A stretch of 7,633 bases of DNA from Acidobacteriota bacterium (GCA_003171295.1 PMYF01000919.1:1984-9616); one strand, 5' to 3'. Counted from the first letter of the stretch, positions 1 to 5,758 are shown. Numbers and translations: made by a program. Notes: generated by a model not told the origin, from the letters alone.

Positions 1-122
1 ATCGTATCAAAACCTGGAATGGCCTGGGGTTGTGTCACGAATTAGCAATTCGCCAGGGACAGCACTCCGATCGTAACTAACTGTTATTAAATGACATACC
101 GTTTCCTGCGTGTGAGTGTCGC

Positions 123-151
123 TTGACAAGTGTGTCAGATTAATGTATAGT
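123..151 (+). promoter_or_regulatory. Sigma-70 type promoter of the abiE-like operon
   Basis: TTGACA at 123-128, a 17-base spacer and TATAGT at 146-151 match the housekeeping promoter consensus at 11 of 12 positions. Transcription would start near 158, giving a leader of about 33 bases before the ATG at 191. This placement rules out the in-frame upstream GTG at 116 as a start, because it lies ahead of the promoter. The assignment is from sequence only. Confidence 0.8.
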
Positions 152-161
152 GTTTCTGACA
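133..161. promoter_or_regulatory. Inverted-repeat operator overlapping the abiE promoter
   Basis: TGTCAGA at 133-139 and TCTGACA at 155-161 form a perfect 7-bp inverted repeat. The arms are 22 bases apart, about two helical turns. They flank the -10 box: one arm lies in the spacer, the other over the likely start point. AbiEi antitoxins are known to repress their own operon by binding inverted repeats in its promoter, so this is the natural candidate operator. That the protein binds here is inference. Confidence 0.65.
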
Positions 162-190
162 TAACGAGTGGGTCGGTAAAGAGGCGCAAC

Positions 191-799
191 ATGACCATCG
201 CTGAAGCGATTCGCATGCAAATTGAAAACATCCCGATTGGGGAACCCTTTACCTCGACAAAATTCAGTCTCCTCGGGCGGCGGGCGGCTTTGGATCAGAC
301 CCTCTCACGTCTGGTTAAGCAGGGGCAAATCATTCGCATCGCGCGTGGCGTGTTCGTGCAGCCCAAGAGGAGCAAGTACGTCGGTCAAGTCATGCCTGAA
401 CCCGCCAAGGTCGCTCAGGCGATTGCGAGTGCTCACGGAGAAACGATACAGGTACATGGTGCTGAGGCGGCTCGACTGCTTGGACTGACGACACAGATGC
501 CATTGCAATCCGTTTTCTACACCAGCGGTCCTGGCCGGAAAATGAAGATCGGCAATCTACAACTCGTATTCAAGCACGCGCCGCCCCGCAAGCTGGCACT
601 GGCAGGTCAGCCTTCCGGTCTTGCCCTTGCCGCTCTCTGGTACTTGGGAGAGGCACAGGTTACTCCACGTGTCATCGAAAGGATTCGAGAGAAACTATCG
701 CCGGAGGCTTTTCAGCAACTAAAAGCGGAGGCTCATTCAATGCCCGGTTGGATGGCTGACACTCTGCATCGTCACGAACAAGGAGGATTTAGTGCCTGA
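191..799 (+). CDS. AbiEi-like type IV antitoxin / transcriptional repressor (DUF6088-like)
   Basis: Predicted 202-residue cytoplasmic protein, the antitoxin and autorepressor of an AbiE-type type IV toxin-antitoxin pair. Residues 1-60 look like a winged helix-turn-helix: a helical stretch (FSLLGRRAALDQTLSRLVKQ, about 25-44) followed by the wing-like IIRIARGVFVQP (47-58). The rest resembles the AbiEi C-terminal region, with a VHGAEAARLLGL segment (88-99) and an ALAALWYLG segment (145-153). I chose the ATG at 191 because AAAGAGG (178-184) lies 6 bases upstream and the promoter at 123-151 excludes the earlier GTG. The gene overlaps the toxin gene by 8 bases, the usual antitoxin-first order. In AbiE systems the antitoxin does not bind the toxin; it represses transcription and antagonises toxin action. 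The family name is recalled from sequence style, not a database search; the toxin next door strengthens it. Confidence 0.82.
   Translation: MTIAEAIRMQIENIPIGEPFTSTKFSLLGRRAALDQTLSRLVKQGQIIRIARGVFVQPKRSKYVGQVMPEPAKVAQAIASAHGETIQVHGAEAARLLGLTTQMPLQSVFYTSGPGRKMKIGNLQLVFKHAPPRKLALAGQPSGLALAALWYLGEAQVTPRVIERIREKLSPEAFQQLKAEAHSMPGWMADTLHRHEQGGFSA
781..786 (+). promoter_or_regulatory. Shine-Dalgarno site that fixes the toxin GTG start
   Basis: AGGAGG is a full-consensus ribosome binding site, 5 bases before the GTG at 792. It lies inside the last codons of the antitoxin gene. It supports the GTG start, and with the 8-base overlap it suggests translational coupling of toxin to antitoxin. Confidence 0.85.
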
Positions 800-1784
800 C
801 GATTTCCTCCACCTGCCCGCCGAAGAGCAGGCCAATATCATTCAAACGTGCGCGGCTAAGCTCGGCCGCCGTCCGGAGCACCTGGAAAAAGATGTTTGGA
901 TCTGCTGGGTGCTCCAGAATCTCTTTGCCATGCCGCAGTGCCTCCCAATGGCGTTCAAGGGAGGGACTTCACTTTCTAAGGTGTTTGACGCGATTAGACG
1001 CTTTTCTGAAGACGTTGATGTCACGATAAGCTACAGAGCCCTCGACGACACTATAGACCCGTTCACACCAGGACTTTCCAGGACGCAGCAAAAGAAATTC
1101 AGTGAAACGCTTAGAGCACGGCTGAAAGTACACACGCACGATGTCGTTTTGCCATATTTCTGGGACCTTCTCGCGCCCATCGCCAAACGCAAAAAGCCGG
1201 TCGAGCTATCGGAAGATGGAGAAAGTATGCGCATCCACTATCCGTCCGTGTACAGGGATGGCGAGACGGTGCTCGTTGAGTTCGGTGCGCGTAATACGAC
1301 CGAGCCGAATGAAGAACATTCCCTTCGGCCGTACATTGCCGAAGACATTGAGGGACTGGAATTTCCTTCTGCGAAGGTGCGTGTTCTTTCTCCTTTACGG
1401 ACATTTTGGGAAAAAGCCACACTGATTCATGTCGAATGCTTTAGACCGGAACCTCGGATGGATGCCAATCGCCTGTCCCGTCATTGGTCTGACGTGGCGG
1501 TGCTCGCCGATCACGACATCGGCAAAAGATCGGTGCCCAACCGGGCCTTGCTCGCTGACGTAATAAAGCACAAGAAGGTTTTCTTCTACACAGCTCACGC
1601 AAACTACGATGCGTGCCTTGCAGGAGAGTTGCGGCTAGCCCCCGAAGGAGCATTGCTCGATGCACTCAGTGCCGACTTTGGACAAATGATCAAGAACGGG
1701 ATGTTCGACGTTGAGCCGCCGGGCTTCGACAAGATAGTTTCGCGTCTCAAGGCTCTGGAGCAAGAAATAAACGGGCGGGATTGA
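792..1784 (+). CDS. AbiEii/AbiGii-type nucleotidyltransferase toxin
   Basis: Predicted 330-residue toxin of the AbiEii (DUF1814, nucleotidyltransferase-fold) family, slightly longer than the roughly 300 residues usual there. Motif I is GGTSLSK (57-63) followed by FSEDVDVTI (71-79), whose D74-x-D76 pair is the expected metal-binding site. A second strand motif, VLVEFGAR (160-167), offers the third acidic residue, E163. PLRTFWEKATLIH (201-213) and SRHWSDVAVLAD (229-240) match the conserved C-terminal motifs, including the EK and H/D residues. All expected catalytic positions appear intact. Family members transfer nucleotides to cellular RNA targets, tRNA in studied relatives; the target here is unknown. 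Known AbiE systems cause reversible growth arrest and phage abortive infection. Translation starts at GTG behind AGGAGG. The frame is open throughout with no sign of decay. Family assignment is firm; a role in phage defence is inferred from the family. Confidence 0.9.
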   Translation: MPDDFLHLPAEEQANIIQTCAAKLGRRPEHLEKDVWICWVLQNLFAMPQCLPMAFKGGTSLSKVFDAIRRFSEDVDVTISYRALDDTIDPFTPGLSRTQQKKFSETLRARLKVHTHDVVLPYFWDLLAPIAKRKKPVELSEDGESMRIHYPSVYRDGETVLVEFGARNTTEPNEEHSLRPYIAEDIEGLEFPSAKVRVLSPLRTFWEKATLIHVECFRPEPRMDANRLSRHWSDVAVLADHDIGKRSVPNRALLADVIKHKKVFFYTAHANYDACLAGELRLAPEGALLDALSADFGQMIKNGMFDVEPPGFDKIVSRLKALEQEINGRD

Positions 1785-1861
1785 TGAGCGTATAGGGCCG
1801 CGCCGAGGAGGGCGAAGCTTACCTTACTCGGCCATAGTCAGAACCGCGCTGCAACGCACTA

Positions 1862-1923
1862 CCTGTCAATGATGCGGCCTTCGGCCGTCACCGTGAGAGC
1901 GGCGTCGGAGCGTCATTGACAGG
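1862..1923. repeat. Large stem-loop, possible three-way junction
   Basis: CCTGTCAATGATGC (1862-1875) pairs with GCGTCATTGACAGG (1910-1923) over 14 bp with a single G-T pair; the outer 11 bp are perfect. Inside, GGCC-TTC-GGCC (1876-1886) and CCG-TGAGAG-CGG (1891-1902) can form two smaller hairpins. It lies 77 bases after the toxin stop. It could end the toxin mRNA, although no T-run follows on either strand. It could also be a recombinase or transposase recognition fold at the end of an element. Confidence 0.6.
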
Positions 1924-1984
1924 GAACAGGCGCGGAGGCGAAGCAGGATTAGCCGGATTATATAGGAAAAAAGGGCACCAGAAA

Positions 1985-2006
1985 TCCTTGCCCATTTCCT
2001 TGCCCA
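1985..2006. repeat. Tandem 10-base direct repeat near the tRNA junction
   Basis: TCCTTGCCCA occurs at 1985-1994 and again at 1997-2006, a 12-base period. It is about 95 bases from the broken tRNA end. Short direct repeats at this distance from a crossover point resemble the arm-type sites bound by tyrosine recombinases. That reading is inference; two copies can also arise by chance slippage. Confidence 0.4.
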
Positions 2007-2101
2007 AAACACTGCCGACTGCGCCCGAATGATGCCGTTTTACCCTACTAATACCGCCGTAAACCGCTGAAAACACACGGACCCGACTCATGGCCAACAC
2101 A

Positions 2102-2140
2102 TTAGGAAACCGTTGCTCTATCCATCTGAGCTACAGGCCC
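2102..2140 (-). pseudogene. tRNA-Arg(CCU) 5' half, truncated after the anticodon loop
   Basis: Read on the minus strand from 2140, the parts come in correct tRNA order: acceptor strand GGGCCTG, TA at positions 8-9, D-stem GCTC, loop AGATGGATA, D-stem GAGC, A26, anticodon 5' strand ACGGT, and loop TTCCTAA with anticodon CCU. After 2102 the sequence diverges: no ACCGT to close the anticodon stem, no T-arm and no CAGGCCC acceptor partner. I found no matching 3' half by eye between position 1 and 2101. As it stands it cannot fold into a tRNA. Cutting at the anticodon loop is typical of integrases that use tRNA genes. The alternative is a group I intron, known in this loop of some bacterial tRNA-Arg(CCU) genes, but no 3' exon was seen. 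Confidence 0.78.
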
Positions 2141-2518
2141 ACGGAACCAAGCTCAATGGGGCTCATAGATTAGCACAGGAGCGCCCCCTCGATGGCGGTG
2201 AATTCACCCTTGCAATTTCCGACTTGCCTGCCAGGGCGAGTTCTCCGATTGGACTATTTTTGCACCGACAATCCCTTCTTTTCAAGTCCGTCCATCTCTA
2301 CTAAGAGTTCATAGTCAAAGCGCTTCGGTGCCTGCGATCCCCTTCGAGCGTTCATCAAGGCATTTGCCTCCAGGAAGGTGCAGCCTATCTCGCCGGAAAC
2401 CTGTCAAGGGGATGAGAAACGGGCGTGGCGATCGCCTGAGACTAAGTTGCATTCAACAGCATACTAACGCGAGCGCAGAAAGCAAAGTTGCCCAGTCGGT
2501 CCAGGGCAAAGGGAAAGA
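2141..2518. other. Intergenic stretch without a supported gene
   Basis: Only short open frames occur here (63 codons at 2113-2304, and the start of a 113-codon frame at 2328-2669). The first begins inside the tRNA half on the other strand and the second runs through the palindromic element. Neither has a good ribosome binding site or a recognisable protein. On the minus strand, TG-C-TAATCT (about 2166-2174) upstream of the tRNA half could be an extended -10 box for the original tRNA gene. That is weak. Confidence 0.5.
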
Positions 2519-2673
2519 CCCCTCACCCCCGGCGCTCGGGGCCCCCCGCCTCCTACGTCGGCCACGCTCTCCCCTCGGGAGAGGGCTGGGATTGTTGATT
2601 TCCGCCCTCTCCCGAGGGGAGAGCGTGGGCCGCGACCGGCGCTTTCACCAGCCGGCGCGAGCCGGGTGAGGGG
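2519..2673. repeat. Nested palindromic element, REP/MITE-like
   Basis: A perfect 25-bp inverted repeat (2562-2586 with 2604-2628) surrounds a 17-base loop. Each arm contains its own smaller palindrome, CTCTCCC-CTC-GGGAGAG. The whole is bounded by CCCCTCACCC (2519-2528) and its exact complement GGGTGAGGGG (2664-2673). Between outer ends and inner arms the two sides do not match, so it is a composite of two symmetric pairs. Such CCCTCACCC / CCCTCTCCC elements recur between genes in many high-GC genomes, but I can see only this copy. It carries no gene; the frames crossing it are artefacts. As RNA it would be a very stable hairpin. Confidence 0.85.
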
Positions 2674-2785
2674 TTATAAACGATCACCAACCTAATCTGA
2701 CGCTTCGAGTCGGCAGTAGTATCTCCATGCAATCAACTTGGTATGAGCAGTCACCATGAAAGTGATGTGCGGGGTGGGCACTCAG

Positions 2786-2808
2786 GGGAGCACCTTGCCG
2801 GTGCTCCC
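2786..2808. terminator. Strong hairpin 3' of the 120-residue gene
   Basis: GGGAGCACC (2786-2794) and GGTGCTCCC (2800-2808) form a perfect 9-bp stem with a 5-base loop. It lies about 36 bases past the stop of the minus-strand gene at 2844-3206, so it fits as that gene's 3' hairpin. No T-run follows on the minus strand, so factor-independent termination is doubtful. It may instead protect the mRNA end. Confidence 0.45.
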
Positions 2809-2843
2809 GCGCGAGGACCGGAAAGACCTAAAACCACACGGCG

Positions 2844-3206
2844 TCAGCCTGGGAGGAGGTAGACAATCTGGGATTCTTCCAGAATTCGGAACAGCCCGGA
2901 ACAGAGGTTAGACACGCACACGACCGATGCGGCCCCGGAATATTGAGCGGCCGTAATCATGCCCGGCGTGCCGCAGAGCGGGCAACCCAGCACGGCGACG
3001 AAATTGGGAGCGAAAGCCTCCCGCAGGTAAGCGAAATCGTCCAGGAAGACGATGTCGCCCGGCCCCATGTCCGACACCGACGACTGACTTGCCAAATGCA
3101 GGATGGTGGGGAGTTGCTCAGCCTCGGCGCGATTCGAGGCCCCGCGCACGATATTTTGGTCAGACACGCCCCCGGCTTTCCGAACTTTGCTGCTTTGTTT
3201 TCCCAC
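2844..3206 (-). CDS. Small conserved-looking protein with paired cysteines, function unknown
   Basis: Predicted 120-residue soluble protein, with no signal peptide or membrane segment. The C-terminal two-thirds (about 45-120) looks like a real folded domain: GPGDIVFLDDFAYLREAF (48-65), then C75-PL-C78, then C97-VSNL-C102, ending in hydrophobic IVYLLPG. Two cysteine pairs 19 residues apart suggest a zinc-ribbon-like or redox site; this is inferred from spacing only. The first 45 residues look disordered and the start is uncertain: the GTG at 3206 has GGGGG close upstream, but a GTG 13 codons later also has a G-rich stretch before it. I recall similar unnamed proteins in Acidobacteriota but cannot name a family. 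It stands alone, with a hairpin past its stop and gene-poor DNA upstream. Confidence 0.6.
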   Translation of the reverse strand: MGKQSSKVRKAGGVSDQNIVRGASNRAEAEQLPTILHLASQSSVSDMGPGDIVFLDDFAYLREAFAPNFVAVLGCPLCGTPGMITAAQYSGAASVVCVSNLCSGLFRILEESQIVYLLPG

Positions 3207-4474
3207 TTTCCCCCAAGCCTTCCTGCCCGCGCGGCCCGAATCGTCCCTGCCGCCGCCGGAGATGCAAGTCCTTCCACGCCTAACCCGGCGTACCTTCTAC
3301 CGCAGACACATGGAAGGACGAGAGCTTGCCCCCGGCTTTTGCTTTTGGCTGCATTGAAATTTGACCCGGCACGGACCAAACTCTTGATCACGGCACCTTC
3401 TGCAAGCTCTTTCTTCAGAAAAACCATAAGTGCGGCGCTGCCAGGCGGGATTCCCGCTCTCCAAATCCCCAGCGTCGCCCTTAAGATCGGTGGACCTTCG
3501 GCTCGCGGCGCACCCCCATCGATTAGGGACGACAAACTCTGCCACGCCTTTCGGCGCAAGGAGTTACTGGGCGCAGCCTTCGTTGTGGGAGGGGAGAGGG
3601 GCAAGATTGAAGAACGAATCTGGCGTTACCCGTCCACCCTCACAATGAAATCCTCTTTGAACTAACTCCATGGCGCAGAATGACATGCTCGACGGCCTCT
3701 GTCATTGCTGCCGCAAGAAACGCCCTGCGGGGCGCCTGGGCCGGTCGCCCCACCTTCCAATCTGGAACGCCGGTTCCACTTCGGGAAAGGGCGCATAAGT
3801 CGCAATTCCTGGGGCATAGTGCCTGTTGTTTTCCCGGTTTCTCGTTCTTCCTCGACCCCATTGAGGCGTGGTTTGGCCCGGTCCGGGGAGGCTACCGATT
3901 TCGCTCGGACCCGGGGATTGTCCATCACGTCCTGCCACCGACGCTTGGAAGGGAAGCCCAGCACCCGTGCCGAAGCCTTCTGGCATGTGAGTGTTTGACG
4001 CGCCCGAACCTTTCTGCGTCCTGCCCTGTCTCCCGCATATATATCTATCGGCCGTTTCGGTTTTCGGCTTGAGAGAAGGTGGCAGGAATTTCGTGATCCA
4101 TGCTCCCTCTTGCCGCGACGTCCGGCGGGTTTGGACCTCTCCCATTTCGGAACTCGGCGGCGGGCCTGAAAACTCCGAACGGAGAGGAATCCAAGAAAAA
4201 CTCGGGGCGCCTCGTGTGCGATCCGAGGGTTAGCCGGGCGGGGTGGCCAGTCAGAATGCGCGGTCCGGAGCCTACGGAAGACCATCCGGCCAGGGTCTTT
4301 AGCGTTGCCGTAAGTGCTTGAATCCCTGCGCCTTGTTGTCTGTCCTCGAAACCCTCCCCAGGAAGAACTCGCCCCCTAGGCGCATTCGGCAGGACGCTCC
4401 TCACGGATATGATGGCCTCCTCCAATAGGCTAATTTAGAGAATTCAGTCTCACCGGCTTCGCCGGGCGGCCGGG
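3207..4474. other. Long gene-poor region
   Basis: About 1.27 kb with no supported gene. Open frames of 60-240 codons exist on both strands but overlap each other. They are rich in Arg, Pro, Ser and Gly, lack family motifs, and have no consistent ribosome binding sites. This is what high-GC non-coding DNA yields. Structures seen: a 9-bp inverted repeat GTCCTTCCA / TGGAAGGAC (3268-3276, 3311-3319); CTCCG-AA-CGGAG (4173-4184); an AT-rich run near 4038-4050; and CCGGC-TTC-GCCGG (4453-4465) just upstream of the sigma-54 promoter. I recognise no tRNA, rRNA, RNase P, tmRNA or riboswitch. A decayed gene or an unrecognised RNA cannot be excluded. Confidence 0.55.
4453..4465. repeat. GC-rich hairpin just upstream of the sigma-54 promoter
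   Basis: CCGGC-TTC-GCCGG is a perfect 5-bp stem with a 3-base loop, ending 9 bases before the -24 element. It could insulate the promoter from upstream transcription or be part of a protein site. No T-run follows, so a terminator role is unproven. Confidence 0.35.
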
Positions 4475-4490
4475 TGGCCCATCCTTTGCA
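4475..4490 (+). promoter_or_regulatory. Sigma-54 (-24/-12) promoter for the FliA-type gene
   Basis: TGGCCC-ATCCT-TTGCA matches the RpoN consensus TGGCAC-N5-TTGCA at all but one position, with the required GG and GC exactly ten bases apart. The predicted start is near 4501, leaving a leader of about 177 bases before the ATG at 4678. Such promoters need an ATPase activator bound upstream; I saw no convincing activator repeat. The match is strong but rests on one 16-base site. Confidence 0.65.
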
Positions 4491-4538
4491 ATTACTAAGG
4501 ACAGCGCGCCGAACCCAAGACCGAACGCGGCGAAGGAA

Positions 4539-4561
4539 GCGTAGAGCGCCAGGCTCTACGC
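4539..4561 (+). promoter_or_regulatory. Leader hairpin in the sigma-factor mRNA
   Basis: GCGTAGAGC and GCTCTACGC form a perfect 9-bp stem closed by GCCAG, about 40 bases into the predicted leader. A second hairpin, TCATT-CGAA-AATGA (4653-4666), ends directly before the likely Shine-Dalgarno GCGAGG (4667-4672). The pair suggests control at the RNA level or stabilisation of the leader. No known riboswitch class is recognised. Confidence 0.5.
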
Positions 4562-4677
4562 CGCTGGTGAAGTGTTGCCTGTGGCCGCGCGGCAAGCAGA
4601 GCAGGGTTCGGAGGGCGCTGGTCCGAGGGCATGCAAAACGCCGCAGCCCGGGTCATTCGAAAATGAGCGAGGTTCCC

Positions 4678-5754
4678 ATGGCAACCCAATTGTCCCCCAC
4701 TTACCAGCCAATGACCCACCCGGCCACGGCTCCAGTCCTGCGTCGCAGGCTGATTCTGCACAAGAGGGCCCCGCGGCCCGGGCTCCGGCCCGCGGCCCGG
4801 ATGTCTGCCAGCGCCGACCCGGAAAAACAGCGGTTGTTGGTCGAAATGCTTCCCCTGGTCAAGCGCCTGGCCTACAAAATCCGCCAGCACCTGCCGGCGC
4901 ACGTGGAGGTCGATGACTTGATCGCCAACGGCGTGCTGGGCCTCGTGGATGCGGTCGCCAAATTTGACACCGCCAAGCGCGTGAAGTTGGAGAGCTACGC
5001 GCGCCACCGGGTGCGCGGAGCCATTCTGGACGGGCTGCGCGGCGCGGACCCCGCCTCTCGTGACATGCGGAGGAAGAATAAAAGAATCCAGTTGCTCTAC
5101 CGCGAACTGGAAGTAAAGCTTGGCCGGCCGGTAACCGACGAGGAAATGGCCGCGGCGGTGGGCATCAGCCTGGCGAACTGGTACCGTACCCTGCGCGAGG
5201 TGCAGAGCGTGGGCTTCGACTTCGGCATTCGGCCCATTTCTGCCGGTCCGACTTCGAAACGGCTGCCGACCGAGCCGACGCTTCTGGCCGATCACGAAGC
5301 GAACCCCTTCGAGTTGTGTTACCGCCGCGAGCAACGCGAGATCTTGACCCGCGCGCTTTCACACCTGCCGGAGCGGGAGCGGGGGATCCTGATGTTCTAC
5401 TATTACGAGGAGCTGACTATGAAGCAGATCGCTGACCGTCTGAACGTGGACGAATCACGCGTCTCACAGCTCCATTCCGCCGCTCTGGTGCGGTTGAAGT
5501 CGGCTGTTGAGTCTATGTTGCGCCCGCCGCATACGACCCCCTCCGAGGTTACCGCGACCCTTTCGATGGCTGCCGGCAGCGCCGCGACCGCCCTTGTCCG
5601 GTGCCTGGGCGAGGCGTCGGCTTGCATCCACCTGGGGGGAATGATAGCCTCTTCACGCCATCCCAGCAGGGAACGCAAGGGCAGTGACCGCGCTGGAACA
5701 TCTCGTGGTTGCGAAACTTGGCTGTTTCCTTCCGCGGGCGTGAGCCCCGAGTAA
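4678..5754 (+). CDS. FliA/sigma-28-family RNA polymerase sigma factor with long C-terminal tail
   Basis: Alternative sigma factor, predicted 358 residues, that would direct RNA polymerase to a specific promoter set. Region 2 spans about 53-133: DDLIANGVLGLVDAVAKFD (79-97, core binding), then KLESYARHRVRGAILDGLRG (103-122, -10 recognition), the classic FliA/WhiG pattern. Region 3 follows (about 133-182) with LGRPVTDEEMAAAVG. Region 4 (about 220-275) has LPERERGILMFYYYEELTMKQIADRL and the recognition helix VDESRVSQLHSAALVRLK. I chose ATG 4678 because GCGAGG lies 5 bases upstream. The frame is open back to a GTG at 4474, but that lies before the predicted sigma-54 start point; ATGs at 4663 and 4801 lack good sites. 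After region 4 come 76 residues of low-complexity sequence not normal for this 240-270-residue family, perhaps read-through after an indel. Sigma-28 types usually drive flagellar late genes, but none are visible here, so the regulon is unknown. Confidence 0.88.
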   Translation: MATQLSPTYQPMTHPATAPVLRRRLILHKRAPRPGLRPAARMSASADPEKQRLLVEMLPLVKRLAYKIRQHLPAHVEVDDLIANGVLGLVDAVAKFDTAKRVKLESYARHRVRGAILDGLRGADPASRDMRRKNKRIQLLYRELEVKLGRPVTDEEMAAAVGISLANWYRTLREVQSVGFDFGIRPISAGPTSKRLPTEPTLLADHEANPFELCYRREQREILTRALSHLPERERGILMFYYYEELTMKQIADRLNVDESRVSQLHSAALVRLKSAVESMLRPPHTTPSEVTATLSMAAGSAATALVRCLGEASACIHLGGMIASSRHPSRERKGSDRAGTSRGCETWLFPSAGVSPE

Positions 5755-5758
5755 TGCT

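Larger units (their letters stand above)
1785..2101. other. Gene-free segment between toxin gene and tRNA half
   Basis: No convincing gene on either strand. The 70-codon minus-strand frame at 1888-2100 runs out of the broken tRNA and reads through the stem-loop, so I do not call it. The segment holds a weak 6-bp inverted repeat (1802-1807 with 1827-1832), a large stem-loop (1862-1923) and two direct repeats (1985-2006). If the tRNA half marks an integration junction, this is the terminal, non-coding end of the element. Confidence 0.6.

Noticed and set aside
38..57. CGAATT-AGC-AATTCG hairpin with flanking CCTGG/CCAGG at the left edge
   Set aside because: Short arms and no T-run; it could be a terminator of a gene outside the window but cannot be supported alone.
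97..105. GTTTCCT near the left edge as the second attachment site
   Set aside because: It matches only 7-8 bases of the tRNA anticodon-loop segment, and it is in inverted, not direct, orientation.
116..190. Upstream GTG start for the antitoxin gene
   Set aside because: It lies before the TTGACA/TATAGT promoter and has no ribosome binding site; the ATG at 191 has both a site and the right family length.
2102..2140. Functional tRNA-Arg gene
   Set aside because: The 3' half is absent: no pairing for the anticodon stem, no T-arm and no acceptor 3' strand.
2756..2911. 51-codon plus-strand frame starting MKVMCGVG
   Set aside because: No ribosome binding site, it crosses the 2786-2808 hairpin, and it is antisense to the end of the better-supported 120-residue gene.
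2957..3604. 215-codon minus-strand frame
   Set aside because: It is out of frame with the cysteine-pair protein over their overlap, and its sequence is Arg/Ser/Pro-rich without motifs; probably a GC artefact.
3662..4425. Overlapping minus-strand frames of 207, 147 and 126 codons
   Set aside because: Three frames cover the same DNA, none has a family motif or ribosome site, and composition is Arg/Pro/Gly-rich as expected by chance.
4501..4677. c-di-GMP (GEMM) or other known riboswitch in the leader
   Set aside because: A GCAAAACGCC stretch looked suggestive, but the conserved CACAGGGCAAACC part and the paired stems of GEMM are missing.
4495..5334. 279-codon minus-strand frame
   Set aside because: Antisense to the sigma factor gene, whose regions 2-4 are unmistakable.
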